Of a DNA stretch of 64,000 bases, positions 1-9,460 are shown piece by piece. The position numbers and the translations under genes are program-made. The stretch's first letter is position 1. Each line of letters begins with the position of its first letter. The notes under the pieces are model-generated. The model ran no database searches. It was not told the origin of the DNA and saw only the letters and a program-made list of their open reading frames with translations. Source of the DNA: Pseudomonas sp. GV085 (GTDB lineage: Bacteria > Pseudomonadota > Gammaproteobacteria > Pseudomonadales > Pseudomonadaceae); assembly GCF_003050925.1 (NCBI RefSeq), contig NZ_QAOV01000001.1, forward strand, positions 124,001-188,000, read 5' to 3'.

Positions 1-1959
1 GTCCTGGCCGGCGCGCAGGTACAGGACGATACCCGGTACTTTCATCAGTTGCGGACGAATCCGGTCGATGAACTGGCTGGCGGAGACGTCGCGGTCGCCA
101 CGTTTTTTCAGGGTGATCCAGAAGCGGCCATTGGCGATGGTCTGGTTGCTGCCCGAGACACCGACGGAATGTGAAAACGTTTCGACTGCGGGATCGGCAG
201 CGACGATTTCGGCCATCGTCAGGTGTTTTTTCACCATGTCGCCATAGGAAATATCGGCAGCAGCTTCGGTGGTGCCGAAGACGAAACCGGTGTCCTGGAT
301 CGGGAAGAAACCCTTGGGAATGAAAATGTAACCGGCGACGGCCAGACCCAGCGACAAAGCAAACACACCGATCATCGTTTTCTGGTGGGCGAGGGCATGG
401 TGCAGGCCTTTTTCGTACCAGGCCAACAGGCGTTCACCGAAGCCCGGTTTGTCGTGGGCGTGATGCACCGGCGCGCGCATGAACAACGCGGCCAGCATCG
501 GCGCCAGAGTCAGGGATACCACCACCGAAATCATGATGGTCGAGGTGGCAGTCAGGGCGAACTCCTTGAACAACCGCCCGACCACGCCGCCCATGAACAG
601 CAGCGGAATGAACGCTGCCACCAGCGAGAAACTGATCGACACCACGGTGAAGCCGATCTCCCCGGCGCCCTTGATCGCCGCTTCGCGCATGCCTTCGCCG
701 GCCTCCAGGTGCCGGTGAATGTTTTCCACCACCACGATCGCATCATCGACCACAAAGCCCACGGCCACCACGATCGCCACCAGCGTCAGGTTGTTCAGGC
801 TGAAGCCCATCACATACATCAGGGCAAAGCTGGCGATCAGCGAAACCCCCAGCACCGCCGAGACGATCAAGGTCGCCGACAACTGACGCAGGAACAGCGC
901 CATCACCGCCACCACCAGCATGATGGCGATCAGCAGGGTGATTTCCACTTCATGCAACGAGGCACGGATGGTCTGGGTGCGGTCGATCAGCGTCTTGACC
1001 TGCACCGAGGCGGGGAGCATCGCTTCCAGCGCCGGCAAGGCGGCCTGGATGCGGTCCACGGTTTCGACGATGTTGGCCCCCGGCTGGCGGAAGATCACCA
1101 GGTTTACCCCCGGTTGCGAGCCTGCCCAAGCCTGGATGTAGGCATCTTCCGAGCCGTTGACGACTTTGGCGACATCGCGCAGATGAACCGGCGCACCGTC
1201 TTTGTAGGAAACAATCAGCTGGCTGTAGTCCTCAGGGTGGAACAACTGGTCGTTGGTGGACAGGGTCGAGATGCTCGACTCCCCGTACAGCGCACCCTTG
1301 GCAAGGTTGAGGCTGGTCTGCTGGATCGCCAGGCGGATGTCGGCGAGGGTCAGGCCAATGGCCGCGAGCTTGTCCGCCGAAACCTGAACGCGGATCGCCG
1401 GACGCTGCTGACCGGTGATGACGACCTGGCCTACACCGTCGACCTGACTGAGCTGACGGGACAACAGGGTTTCCGTCAGGTCGCTGAGCTGCGGGCCGGG
1501 CATCAGCGAGGAGTTGACGCTGAGGATCAGCACCGGGCTGTCGGCCGGGTTGACCTTGCGCCAGGTCGGCAGGTTCGGCATGTCCTTGGGCAGTTTGCCC
1601 GCGGCAGTATTGATCGCCGCCTGCACTTCCTGGGCGGCGGTGTCGATACTCTTGTCGAGGGTGAATTGCAGGGTCAGGTTGGTCGAGCCCAGTGCACTGC
1701 TCGAGGTCATCTGGGTCACGCCGGGAATGGCGCTGAATTGCACTTCAAGAGGCGTGGCCACCGACGAAGCCATGGTTTCCGGGTTGGCGCCGGGCAGTTG
1801 CGCGGCCACCTGGATGGTCGGGAATTCTGCCTCCGGCAACGGCGCTACCGGCAGGCGCGGAAACGCGATGACACCCAGCAGCACCAGGGCGAACGTCAGC
1901 AGGACCGTGGCCACCGGGTGGTCGATGCACCAGGCTGAAATCGAACCATGACCCTTCAT
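1..1959 (-). CDS. RND efflux transporter permease subunit, MdtB/MuxB-like (3' end outside window)
   Basis: Inner-membrane, proton-driven drug/solute pump of the resistance-nodulation-division family. The 653 codons seen are the N-terminal part of a protein normally about 1,020-1,050 residues long; the rest lies beyond position 1. The start MKGHGSISAW is followed by a first membrane helix and the FPRLPVAPLPEAEFP segment typical of this subfamily. The fourth-helix proton-relay pair of aspartates (GFVVDDAIVVVEN, near residue 405) is present, as is the FIPKGFFPIQDTG stretch that opens the second half. The start ATG overlaps the stop of the fusion-protein gene (ATGA), so the two are translationally coupled. 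Substrate cannot be read from sequence. No outer-membrane partner is in the same operon as far as visible. Confidence 0.93.
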   Translation of the reverse strand, partial: MKGHGSISAWCIDHPVATVLLTFALVLLGVIAFPRLPVAPLPEAEFPTIQVAAQLPGANPETMASSVATPLEVQFSAIPGVTQMTSSSALGSTNLTLQFTLDKSIDTAAQEVQAAINTAAGKLPKDMPNLPTWRKVNPADSPVLILSVNSSLMPGPQLSDLTETLLSRQLSQVDGVGQVVITGQQRPAIRVQVSADKLAAIGLTLADIRLAIQQTSLNLAKGALYGESSISTLSTNDQLFHPEDYSQLIVSYKDGAPVHLRDVAKVVNGSEDAYIQAWAGSQPGVNLVIFRQPGANIVETVDRIQAALPALEAMLPASVQVKTLIDRTQTIRASLHEVEITLLIAIMLVVAVMALFLRQLSATLIVSAVLGVSLIASFALMYVMGFSLNNLTLVAIVVAVGFVVDDAIVVVENIHRHLEAGEGMREAAIKGAGEIGFTVVSISFSLVAAFIPLLFMGGVVGRLFKEFALTATSTIMISVVVSLTLAPMLAALFMRAPVHHAHDKPGFGERLLAWYEKGLHHALAHQKTMIGVFALSLGLAVAGYIFIPKGFFPIQDTGFVFGTTEAAADISYGDMVKKHLTMAEIVAADPAVETFSHSVGVSGSNQTIANGRFWITLKKRGDRDVSASQFIDRIRPQLMKVPGIVLYLRAGQD

Positions 1960-3116
1960 TGCGCCGCCTCCGATCGCACCACTTGCGGCGGCTCGGTCAG
2001 CACTTGCACAGTAGCGCCGGGCTTGAGCCGCGACTGACCATCGCTGACCAGCACATCACCGGGCTTCACACCTTTGATGATGTCCTGGCCGCTGCCTTGA
2101 TAGACCATCTGCACCTGCACGGCTTCGACCTTGTCGCCATTGACCCGGTACACGAAGTGCTGGTCGAGGCCGCGTTGTACGACTGTCGGCGGCACCACCA
2201 GCGCATTTTTCTCCAGGGCCGTCTGAATCTTTACCGTTACCAGCAGGCCTGGCCAGAGCTTCTGCCCTGGATTGTCGAACTCGGCCTTGGCGCGGATGGT
2301 GCCGGTGCTGGCATTGATCTGGTTGTCGATCAGGGTCAGGTGGCCTTCGCCGAGCAGGTTGCCGGTTTCGCCGTCGGTGTCGGCACCGATGTAGGCCTTG
2401 ACCTGTGCGTGCTGTGGATCGTTGATCAGGCCCTGCAAGGTCGGCAGCATTTGCTGCGGCAGGGAAAACTCCACGGCGATCGGGTCGATCTGGGTGACAG
2501 TGAACAAGCCCTTGGTGTCGGTCATGCGCAGGAAGTTGCCTTCGTCCACCGTGCGAATACCGACACGACCGCTGACCGGTGAGCGGATTTGTGTGTAGGA
2601 AAGCTGTACCTCGGCAGAATCAATCGCCGCCTGGTTGCCTTGGGCGGTGGCCTTGAGCTGGTTGACCAGGGCCTGTTGCTGGTCGTAAGTCTGCTTGGAC
2701 ACGCCGTCGTCGACGCTCAGCAGTTTGTAGCGTTTGAGGTTGACCAGCGCCACTTGGAGCTGCGCCTGGCTTTCGCCCAGTTGTGACCGGGCCTGATCGA
2801 GGCTGGCGCGGATCGACCGGTCGTCGATGGTGGCAAGCAGGTCGCCTTTTTTCACCAGTTGGCCTTCCTTGACCATGATTTTGGTGAGAATACCGTCGAT
2901 TTGTGGGCGGACCACGACGCTGTGCAGGGACAACACCGAACCGATGCCGCTGACATAGCGCGGCACGTCTTTTTCGGCAACGGCGACCACTCGCACGGGG
3001 ATGGCGGTGGGGGGGGCGAGTTTGGCTTTGGCCGGTTTGGCGGCATACCACAGGCCCAGCGCTGCCAGGACGATCAGAAGGGCGACGAGCAGGGCCGATT
3101 TTTTCTGGATTCGCAT
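1956..3116 (-). CDS. RND efflux periplasmic adaptor (membrane fusion protein), MdtA-like
   Basis: 386-residue periplasmic adaptor that links an RND pump to an outer-membrane channel. A single N-terminal hydrophobic segment (about residues 8-25, LLVALLIVLAALGLWY) anchors or exports it. The lipoyl/biotinyl halves are seen around PQIDGILTKIMVKEGQLVKKGD (about residues 71-92) and SYTQIRSPVSGRVG (about 168-181), separated by an alpha-helical hairpin. The beta-barrel and membrane-proximal domains follow. It precedes and overlaps the RND permease by 4 nt. No strong Shine-Dalgarno sequence is seen before the ATG at 3116. A REP element lies between this gene and the upstream LysR gene, which is on the same strand. 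Confidence 0.93.
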   Translation of the reverse strand: MRIQKKSALLVALLIVLAALGLWYAAKPAKAKLAPPTAIPVRVVAVAEKDVPRYVSGIGSVLSLHSVVVRPQIDGILTKIMVKEGQLVKKGDLLATIDDRSIRASLDQARSQLGESQAQLQVALVNLKRYKLLSVDDGVSKQTYDQQQALVNQLKATAQGNQAAIDSAEVQLSYTQIRSPVSGRVGIRTVDEGNFLRMTDTKGLFTVTQIDPIAVEFSLPQQMLPTLQGLINDPQHAQVKAYIGADTDGETGNLLGEGHLTLIDNQINASTGTIRAKAEFDNPGQKLWPGLLVTVKIQTALEKNALVVPPTVVQRGLDQHFVYRVNGDKVEAVQVQMVYQGSGQDIIKGVKPGDVLVSDGQSRLKPGATVQVLTEPPQVVRSEAAQ

Positions 3117-3259
3117 GCGAGTGGGGCGCCGGGGCTGGGTGTTCGGTTGGTATTTTCCTTTATAAACCTGTTTGCCGGTCAGGAGGGTGACGGCTAACTG
3201 ACGGCGCTGTCAGTTTGCGGTTTGGTTCAACAGCTGCAGGCGAGCTGACACTCGGCCTG

Positions 3260-3350
3260 GTAGGAGCTGCCGAAGGCTGCGATCTTTTGATCTTGCCTTT
3301 TAAAAACAAGATCAAAAGATCGCAGCCTCGTTTCACTCGACAGCTCCTAC
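3260..3350. repeat. REP pair, GCTGCGATCTTTTGATC family (inverted)
   Basis: Left arm GTAGGAGCTGCCGAAGGC and right arm ending GACAGCTCCTAC, with an inner near-perfect palindrome GATCTTTTGATCTTG / CAAGATCAAAAGATC. Intergenic between the LysR gene and the MdtA-like gene. It would form a long hairpin and may limit read-through from the LysR gene. Confidence 0.85.
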
Positions 3351-3360
3351 GTGGGACCTG

Positions 3361-4329
3361 TCAATTCGCCACCCGAACCCCACCCAGACTCCCGCTCAGT
3401 TCATACGCCGCCAGTTCCGCCTGGTGCGCCGCCAGCAATTCCGGCAACGATCCACGCAAATACTCGACCCAGGTCTTGATCTTCGCATCCAGGTACTGGC
3501 GCGACGGGTAGATGGCGTACAGGTTCAGTTCCTGCGAGCGGTATTTGGGCATCATGCGTACCAGCGTGCCGTTGCGCAGGCCTTCTATCGCGGCGTACAG
3601 CGGTAGCACGCCAACGCCCATGCCGCTGATGATCGCGGATTTCATCGCGTCGGCGGAGTTCACCAGGAACGGTGAGCTGTTGATGGTGACCATCTCCTGG
3701 CCGTCAGGACCGTCGAAGGCCCATTTCTCCAGCGGAATCACCGGGCTGACCAGGCGCAGGCAGGCGTGGTTGAGCAGGTCGCCGGGTTTTTGTGCGCAGC
3801 CGTTGGCTTTGACGTAGGCCGGCGAGGCGCAAACGATGCTGTAGGTGATGCCCAGGCGCTGGGAGACGAAACCCGAGTCCGGCAGTTCGCGGGCCAGGAC
3901 GATGGACACGTCGTAACCCTCGTCGAGCAGGTCCGGCACGCGGTTGGCCATGGTCAGGTCGAAGGTCACGTCCGGGTGGGTCTTGCGGTAGCGGGCGATG
4001 GCGTCGATCACGAAGTGCTGGCCGATGCCGGTCATGGTGTGCACTTTCAGTTGCCCGGCCGGACGGGCGTGGGCGTCGCTGGCCTCGGCTTCGGCTTCTT
4101 CGACGTAGGCCAGGATCTGTTCGCAGCGCAACAGGTAACGCTTGCCGGCTTCGGTCAGGGCGATACGGCGGGTCGTTCGGTTGAGCAGGCGGGTTTGCAG
4201 GTGGGCTTCCAGGTTGGAGACCGCGCGCGAGACGTTGGCCGTGGTGGTGTCCAGTTGCACGGCGGCGGCGGTGAAGCTGCCGGCTTCGGCCACGTAACTG
4301 AAGGCGCGCATGTTTTGCAAAGTGTCCAT
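3361..4329 (-). CDS. LysR-family transcriptional regulator (AaeR-like)
   Basis: 322 residues, the usual LysR length. The N-terminal winged helix-turn-helix spans about residues 1-60 (MDTLQNMRAFSYVAEAGSF, then SRAVSNLEAHLQTRLLNRTTR). A periplasmic-binding-like effector domain follows from about residue 90. It is transcribed away from the outer-membrane-factor/FUSC/HlyD operon with about 200 bp between the two starts, the classic arrangement for a LysR activator and its target. The inferred role is therefore control of the neighbouring aromatic-acid-type efflux operon. The inducer is unknown. The fit to AaeR is by context and general similarity, not proven. Confidence 0.88.
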   Translation of the reverse strand: MDTLQNMRAFSYVAEAGSFTAAAVQLDTTTANVSRAVSNLEAHLQTRLLNRTTRRIALTEAGKRYLLRCEQILAYVEEAEAEASDAHARPAGQLKVHTMTGIGQHFVIDAIARYRKTHPDVTFDLTMANRVPDLLDEGYDVSIVLARELPDSGFVSQRLGITYSIVCASPAYVKANGCAQKPGDLLNHACLRLVSPVIPLEKWAFDGPDGQEMVTINSSPFLVNSADAMKSAIISGMGVGVLPLYAAIEGLRNGTLVRMMPKYRSQELNLYAIYPSRQYLDAKIKTWVEYLRGSLPELLAAHQAELAAYELSGSLGGVRVAN

Positions 4330-4530
4330 GGGGTGCTCTCTCGTCGAATGACAAATTGTGACACGAAGTTTCTGTTTATTTACAGGCGACTAAAGATCTA
4401 CCAACGGATTATCTCGTTAACGGTAACAAAGATTCACAGGAATCCCAGCTTATCGCCCTTCAGGCTGCCCCATAGAATTGCGCTCACCTCTTACGCCCAG
4501 AATATCTCCCCACCTCAGGAAATCGCAGCA
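4330..4530. promoter_or_regulatory. Divergent promoter region, LysR gene / efflux operon
   Basis: About 200 bp of relatively AT-rich DNA between the divergent starts. It contains the 14-nt stretch ATTGTGACACGAAG and nearby T-N11-A-like spacings that could be a LysR box. No exact operator can be assigned by eye. Confidence 0.4.
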
Positions 4531-6030
4531 GTGCCGCGTCGCATCAGCAGAGCGCTTCAGCCGCTCAGTGTTTTGGCTTTAACCCTGGCAGTCAGCGGCT
4601 GCATCGGAACCGGAGGTATTGCCCCACAGGGCAAGGCGCTGGAGGCCAATTCACTGGCCACCGACGAAGCGATCCAGAGCGCCGCGCAAGATGCGCACTG
4701 GCCCACCGCGCAATGGTGGCAAGCCTATGGCGACCCGCAACTGAATCGCTGGATCGACCTCGCCCTGCAAGGCAGCCCGACCCTGGCCATGGCCGCCGCC
4801 CGGGTGCGTCAGGCCCGGTCCATGGCCGGCGTGGCCGAAGCGGCCGAGTCGCTGCAGATCAATGGCGATGCCACTCTCAAGCGCCACAACTGGCCGACCG
4901 ACCAGTTCTATGGCCCTGGCGAACTGGCCAACAGCACCACCTGGGACAACAATGCCGCGCTGGGCTTCAGCTATGCCCTCGACCTTTGGGGCCGCGAAAG
5001 CAATGCCACCGAGCGCGCCGTGGACCTGGCGCACATGACCGTGGCTGAAGCCCGCCAGGCCCAGCTCGAATTGCAGGACAACATCGTCCGGGTCTACATC
5101 GAGCTCTCGCTGCATTACGCGCAACGGGACATCGTCGAAGCGACCCTGAAGCAGCAACAGCAGATTCTCGAGCTGGCGCAAAAACGCCTGAACGGTGGCA
5201 TCGGCACTCATCTCGAGGTCAGCCAGGCCCAGACGCCGCTGCCGGAAACCCATCGCCAGATCGATGCCCTTGACGAAGAAATCGCCTTGAGCCGCAACCA
5301 GCTCGCCGCCCTCGCTGGCAAGGGCCCGGGGGAGGGCGCGCAGTTGCAGCGGCCAACGCTGTCGCTGGGTGCACCGCTGAAACTGCCGTCGTCGCTGCCG
5401 GCGCAATTGCTCGGGCAGCGCCCGGACGTGGTCGCCAGCCGCTGGCAAGTGGCGGCACAGGCGCGGGGCATCGATGTCGCCCATGCCGGTTTCTACCCGA
5501 ACGTCGACCTGGTCGGCAGCCTCGGCTACATGGCCACCGGCGGCGGGGCGCTGGAGTTCCTGACCGGCAAGAAACTCAACTACAGCGTGGGGCCGGCGAT
5601 TTCGCTGCCGATCTTCGACGGCGGGCGTTTGCGCTCGGAACTGGGCGAAGCCTCGGCCGGGTATGACATCGCCGTGGCCAAGTACAACCAGACCCTGGTC
5701 AATGCCCTGAAAAACATCTCCGACCAGTTGATCCGCCGCGAGTCCATGGACAAGCAACAGGCTTTCGCCGCCGAGTCGGTGGCCACCGCGCAGAAGACCT
5801 ACGACATCGCGATGATCGCCTACCAACGCGGTTTGACCGATTACCTCAACGTGCTCAACGCCCAGACTCTGCTGTTCAAGCAGCAGCAAGTGCAGCAGCA
5901 GGTTCAGGCGGCGCGATTGAGTGCTCATGCAGAGCTGGTGACGGCGTTGGGTGGTGGTTTGGGCGCGGGCGACGAAGTACCGAACGACAGCCAGACCCAG
6001 GCGCCGAAAACTCCGAGCCTTTTGAGGTGA
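4531..6030 (+). CDS. Outer-membrane efflux lipoprotein, OprM/NodT (OMF) family
   Basis: Outer-membrane channel subunit of a tripartite efflux system, 499 residues. The start is a GTG (VPRRISRALQPLSVLAL) with AGGA about 11 nt upstream. The open frame continues further 5', but only this start places the signal peptide and lipobox (LAVSGC, Cys about residue 26) correctly. The two OEP repeats are visible. They include RVRQARSMAGVAEAAE and ELAQKRLNGGIGTHLEVSQAQ in the first half, and LLGQRPDVVASRWQ followed by AYQRGLTDYLNVLNAQ in the second. It is the first gene of the operon with the FUSC, DUF1656 and HlyD genes, with a REP pair in the first junction. Confidence 0.92.
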   Translation: MPRRISRALQPLSVLALTLAVSGCIGTGGIAPQGKALEANSLATDEAIQSAAQDAHWPTAQWWQAYGDPQLNRWIDLALQGSPTLAMAAARVRQARSMAGVAEAAESLQINGDATLKRHNWPTDQFYGPGELANSTTWDNNAALGFSYALDLWGRESNATERAVDLAHMTVAEARQAQLELQDNIVRVYIELSLHYAQRDIVEATLKQQQQILELAQKRLNGGIGTHLEVSQAQTPLPETHRQIDALDEEIALSRNQLAALAGKGPGEGAQLQRPTLSLGAPLKLPSSLPAQLLGQRPDVVASRWQVAAQARGIDVAHAGFYPNVDLVGSLGYMATGGGALEFLTGKKLNYSVGPAISLPIFDGGRLRSELGEASAGYDIAVAKYNQTLVNALKNISDQLIRRESMDKQQAFAAESVATAQKTYDIAMIAYQRGLTDYLNVLNAQTLLFKQQQVQQQVQAARLSAHAELVTALGGGLGAGDEVPNDSQTQAPKTPSLLR

Positions 6031-6040
6031 ATGCAATACC

Positions 6041-6130
6041 TGTAGGAGCGAGCCTGCTCGCGATGAGGGCGCATCAGTCAGAATTTGTATTGCCTGACTC
6101 ACCGCTATCGCGAGCAGGCTCACTCCTACA
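6041..6130. repeat. REP pair, GAGCCTGCTCGCGATG family
   Basis: TGTAGGAGCGAGCCTGCTCG on the left and its inverted copy CGAGCAGGCTCACTCCTACA on the right. It lies between the outer-membrane factor and FUSC genes, inside the presumed operon. Confidence 0.9.
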
Positions 6131-6169
6131 AGGTGCCGGTTTTCATCGAATTTCACTGAGCAGGATTTA

Positions 6170-8362
6170 ATGACTCCCTTGCCCGCACCCTTGCGCTGGC
6201 TGTACTCCCTGGAATGGCGCCGGGGGTTCTTCGACTGGGCACGCAGCGACGGCGTGACCTGGGTTTACATCTTCAAGGTGCTGTTCGCGGCATTCCTGGC
6301 GCTGTGGCTGGCCATGCGCCTGGAACTGCCGCAACCGCGCACGGCGATGATCACCGTGTTCATCGTCATGCAGCCGCAAAGCGGCCAGGTGTTCGCCAAG
6401 AGTTTCTATCGTTTTCTCGGCACCCTGGCCGGGTCGGCGGTGATGGTCGCGCTGATCGCCCTGTTTGCGCAGAACACTGAACTGTTCCTCGGCTCGCTGG
6501 CGATCTGGGTCGGTATCTGCACGGCCGGTGCCGCCCGCTGCCGCAACTTCCGCGCCTACGGTTTCGTACTCGCCGGATACACCGCCGCGATGGTCGGCTT
6601 GCCCGCGTTGGCCCATCCGGAGGGTGCGTTCATGGCGGCGGTCTGGCGGGTGCTGGAAATCTCATTGGGCATTCTCTGTTCGACATTGATCAGCGCTGCA
6701 ATCCTGCCGCAAACCGCCAGCGCCGCCATGCGCAATGCCCTGTATCAGCGCTTCGGCGTGTTCGCCCTGTTCGTCACCGACGGCTTGCGTGGCCGCAGTC
6801 AGCGCGAGGCGTTCGAGGCCGGCAACGTGCGTTTCATTGCCGAGGCAGTCGGACTGGAAGGGTTGCGCAGCGTCACCGTGTTCGAAGACCCGCACATGCG
6901 TCGGCGCAATGGACGACTCAGTCGCCTGAACAGTGAGTTCATGGGCATCACCACGCGCTTCAATGCCCTGCATCAGTTGCTCGAACGCTTGCGCAACAAC
7001 AATACGGACCATGCCGTGGCGGCGATAAAACCGGGCTTGCAAGACCTCGCCGAACTGCTCGACGGCTTCAGTGGTCGTGCCCTGACCAGCGCCGATGCGG
7101 CGCGTCTGGTTTCGGCGCTGAGCGCATACAGGGCAGGGTTGCCGGCGCGGGTACGCAGCCTGCGGGCGATCTTTCAGGAGAGCGAACCGAGCGACGACGA
7201 ACTGCTGGACTTCCACACCGCGTACGAGCTGCTCTATCGCTTCGTCGACGACCTGCACAGTTATGCACAGACCCACGCCTCCCTGGCCGATCACACTCAC
7301 GAACGGGAGCGCTGGGACGAGCCGTTCACCCCGCAAACCAACTGGATGGCCGCGGCGGCATCGGGGATTCGCGCGGCGTTCATCCTGGTGGTTTTGGGCA
7401 GCTACTGGGTGGCAACCGCCTGGCAGAGCGGCGCGACCATGACCCTGATCGCCGCTGCAACCGTGGGCTTGTCCGCCGCCACCCCGAACCCGAAACGCAT
7501 GGCCTTTCAGATGGCGTGCGGGACGTTGCTCGGGGCGCTGATCGGCTTCGTCGAGATGTTTTTCATTTTTCCGTGGATCGACGGATTTGCGTTGCTGTGC
7601 GTGATGCTCGCACCGGTGATCGTACTGGGCTCGTTCCTGACTTCGCGGCCGCAATACGTCGGCGTCGGCCTGGGCTTGCTGATCTTCTTCAGCACCGGTT
7701 CGGTGCCGGACAACCTCACGGTCTACAACCCCTACACCTTCATCAACGACTACATCGCCATGGTAATGGGCATGCTGGTGTGCGCAGCGGCCGGGGCGAT
7801 CATTCTGCCGCCCAACAGCCGCTGGCTTTGGCGTCGGCTGGAGCAGGATTTGCGCGGTCAGGTGGTGTACGCCATCAGTGGCAAGCTCAAGGGTTTGGCG
7901 TCGAGTTTCGAAAGCCGCACCCGCGATCTGGTGCATCAGGCCTACGGCTTCGCGGCGGGGCAACCGCAAGTGCAGCGGGACTTGCTGCGCTGGATGTTCG
8001 TGGTGCTGGAAGTCGGTCACGCGATCATCGAGTTGCGCAAGGAGCAGGCGATTCTGCCGGTGCATCCGGCCTATGCCGAATCCCGGCCGTGGCGCCAGGC
8101 GATCCGGGTGATGGGGCGTGCGTTGGTGCGGCTGTTCCTGCAACCGAACAGCAGCAACCTCGAGCGCGCGTTGGTCGCCGTCGATCACGCGATCAGTCGT
8201 GTGCAGTCCACTGACGAACCCTTCGCCCCGCACTTCGATACCTCGGCGTTGCGCCGGGTGAAGAGCTATCTGCACTTCATCCGCACCTCATTACTCGATC
8301 CGCAATCACCGCTCGCCGCCTTCTCAAGCAGCCAGCGACAAGGACTTGAACATGCCTCGTGA
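6170..8362 (+). CDS. FUSC-family inner-membrane transporter (AaeB-like)
   Basis: 730-residue inner-membrane protein of the fusaric-acid-resistance / aromatic-acid exporter family. Two blocks of membrane helices are visible. The first spans about residues 27-190 (VLFAAFLALWLAMRLELP, with the family motif PQPRTAMITVFIVMQPQSG). The second spans about 395-545 (ASGIRAAFILVVLGSYWVAT). Cytoplasmic regions follow each block. The start ATG has AGGA five nt upstream. It is followed by a DUF1656 protein and an HlyD protein, the same set as E. coli aaeX-aaeA-aaeB, so export of aromatic carboxylates or related weak acids is inferred. Confidence 0.92.
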   Translation: MTPLPAPLRWLYSLEWRRGFFDWARSDGVTWVYIFKVLFAAFLALWLAMRLELPQPRTAMITVFIVMQPQSGQVFAKSFYRFLGTLAGSAVMVALIALFAQNTELFLGSLAIWVGICTAGAARCRNFRAYGFVLAGYTAAMVGLPALAHPEGAFMAAVWRVLEISLGILCSTLISAAILPQTASAAMRNALYQRFGVFALFVTDGLRGRSQREAFEAGNVRFIAEAVGLEGLRSVTVFEDPHMRRRNGRLSRLNSEFMGITTRFNALHQLLERLRNNNTDHAVAAIKPGLQDLAELLDGFSGRALTSADAARLVSALSAYRAGLPARVRSLRAIFQESEPSDDELLDFHTAYELLYRFVDDLHSYAQTHASLADHTHERERWDEPFTPQTNWMAAAASGIRAAFILVVLGSYWVATAWQSGATMTLIAAATVGLSAATPNPKRMAFQMACGTLLGALIGFVEMFFIFPWIDGFALLCVMLAPVIVLGSFLTSRPQYVGVGLGLLIFFSTGSVPDNLTVYNPYTFINDYIAMVMGMLVCAAAGAIILPPNSRWLWRRLEQDLRGQVVYAISGKLKGLASSFESRTRDLVHQAYGFAAGQPQVQRDLLRWMFVVLEVGHAIIELRKEQAILPVHPAYAESRPWRQAIRVMGRALVRLFLQPNSSNLERALVAVDHAISRVQSTDEPFAPHFDTSALRRVKSYLHFIRTSLLDPQSPLAAFSSSQRQGLEHAS

Positions 8363-8552
8363 AATCGCCTTCCATGGCGTGTACATGCCAACCATGACCC
8401 TGATGTTTTTCATCGCGGCGGCGATTGCCTGGGCGCTGGACCGGTTCCTGTCCGGGTTCGACCTGTACCGTTTTTTCTGGCACCCGGCGTTACTGCGCCT
8501 GAGTCTGTTTACCTGTTTGTTCGGCGCGTTGGCGCTGACTGTCTACCGTTGA
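8352..8552 (+). CDS. DUF1656 small membrane protein (AaeX-like)
   Basis: 66-residue protein with two hydrophobic helices (MTLMFFIAAAIAWALD and LLRLSLFTCLFGALALTV), typical of the DUF1656/AaeX component of FUSC efflux systems. The start ATG follows AAGGA by seven nt and overlaps the 3' end of the FUSC gene by 11 nt. A TTG six nt further upstream is in frame but less well spaced. The biochemical role of this family is poorly known; it always accompanies FUSC and HlyD genes. Confidence 0.9.
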   Translation: MPREIAFHGVYMPTMTLMFFIAAAIAWALDRFLSGFDLYRFFWHPALLRLSLFTCLFGALALTVYR

Positions 8553-8591
8553 CTCTCTATCACTGACTCTCTATCTCTGAAGAATGCCCCG

Positions 8592-9455
8592 ATGAAAAAG
8601 TTTTTCAGCCTGCTCGCGACCCTGTTGGTGCTGGCCCTCGCGCTGTGGGTCGGCCACTCCTTGTGGGAGCACTACATGAACACGCCATGGACCCGCGACG
8701 GCCGCGTGCGCGCCGATATCATCAATGTCGCCGCCGACGTCACCGGTGAAGTGGTAGACGTGCCGGTGCGTGACAACCAACTGGTGAAGAAGGGCGATTT
8801 GCTGATGCAGATCGACCCCGAACACTACCGCCTTGCAGTCAAGCAGGCGCAAAGCCTGGTGGCATCGCGCAAGGCGACCTGGGAGATGCGCAAGGTCAAC
8901 GCCCACCGTCGAGCCGATATGGACAATCTGGTGATCTCCCGGGAAAACCGTGACGATGCCAGTAATCTCGCCGACTCGGCCCTGGCCGATTACCAGCAGG
9001 CTCAGGCGCAACTGGAAGCCGCCGAACTCAATCTCAAACGCACTGAAGTGCGCGCTGCAGTGGACGGCTACGTCACCAACCTCAACGTGCATCGCGGCGA
9101 CTACGCACGCATCGGTGAGGCAAAAATGGCTGTGGTCGACATGAACTCGTTCTGGGTCTACGGCTTCTTCGAAGAAACCAAGCTGCCCCATGTGCACGTG
9201 GGTGATAAGGCCGACATGCAACTGATGAGCGGCGAAGTGCTCAAGGGCCATGTGGAAAGCATCTCGCGCGGTATCTACGACCGCGACAACCCGGAGAGCC
9301 GCGAGTTGATCGCCGACGTCAATCCGACCTTCAACTGGGTGCGCCTGGCGCAACGGGTGCCGGTGCGCATTCACATCGATGAAGTGCCGGAGGGTGTGGT
9401 GTTGGCAGCGGGGATTACGTGTACGGTGGTGGTGAAGCAAGGTGATGGTGCTTAA
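8592..9455 (+). CDS. HlyD-family periplasmic adaptor (AaeA-like)
   Basis: 287-residue membrane fusion protein. There is one N-terminal membrane helix (about residues 5-20). The first lipoyl half lies around NVAADVTGEVVDVPVRDNQ, followed by a helical hairpin, then the second lipoyl half LKRTEVRAAVDGYVTNLNV. The C-terminal segment DVNPTFNWVRLAQRVPVRI is strongly reminiscent of AaeA. It completes a tripartite system with the FUSC pump and the upstream outer-membrane lipoprotein. It is followed by a REP pair that may end the operon. Confidence 0.92.
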   Translation: MKKFFSLLATLLVLALALWVGHSLWEHYMNTPWTRDGRVRADIINVAADVTGEVVDVPVRDNQLVKKGDLLMQIDPEHYRLAVKQAQSLVASRKATWEMRKVNAHRRADMDNLVISRENRDDASNLADSALADYQQAQAQLEAAELNLKRTEVRAAVDGYVTNLNVHRGDYARIGEAKMAVVDMNSFWVYGFFEETKLPHVHVGDKADMQLMSGEVLKGHVESISRGIYDRDNPESRELIADVNPTFNWVRLAQRVPVRIHIDEVPEGVVLAAGITCTVVVKQGDGA

Positions 9456-9460
9456 CCCTT

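Noticed and set aside
223..1938. Open frame of 571 codons on the plus strand
   Set aside because: Antisense to the RND permease, whose conserved motifs are clear on the minus strand. Composition is His/Gln/Arg-rich.
4651..6156. Open frame of 501 codons on the minus strand
   Set aside because: Antisense to the outer-membrane efflux lipoprotein, with no family features.
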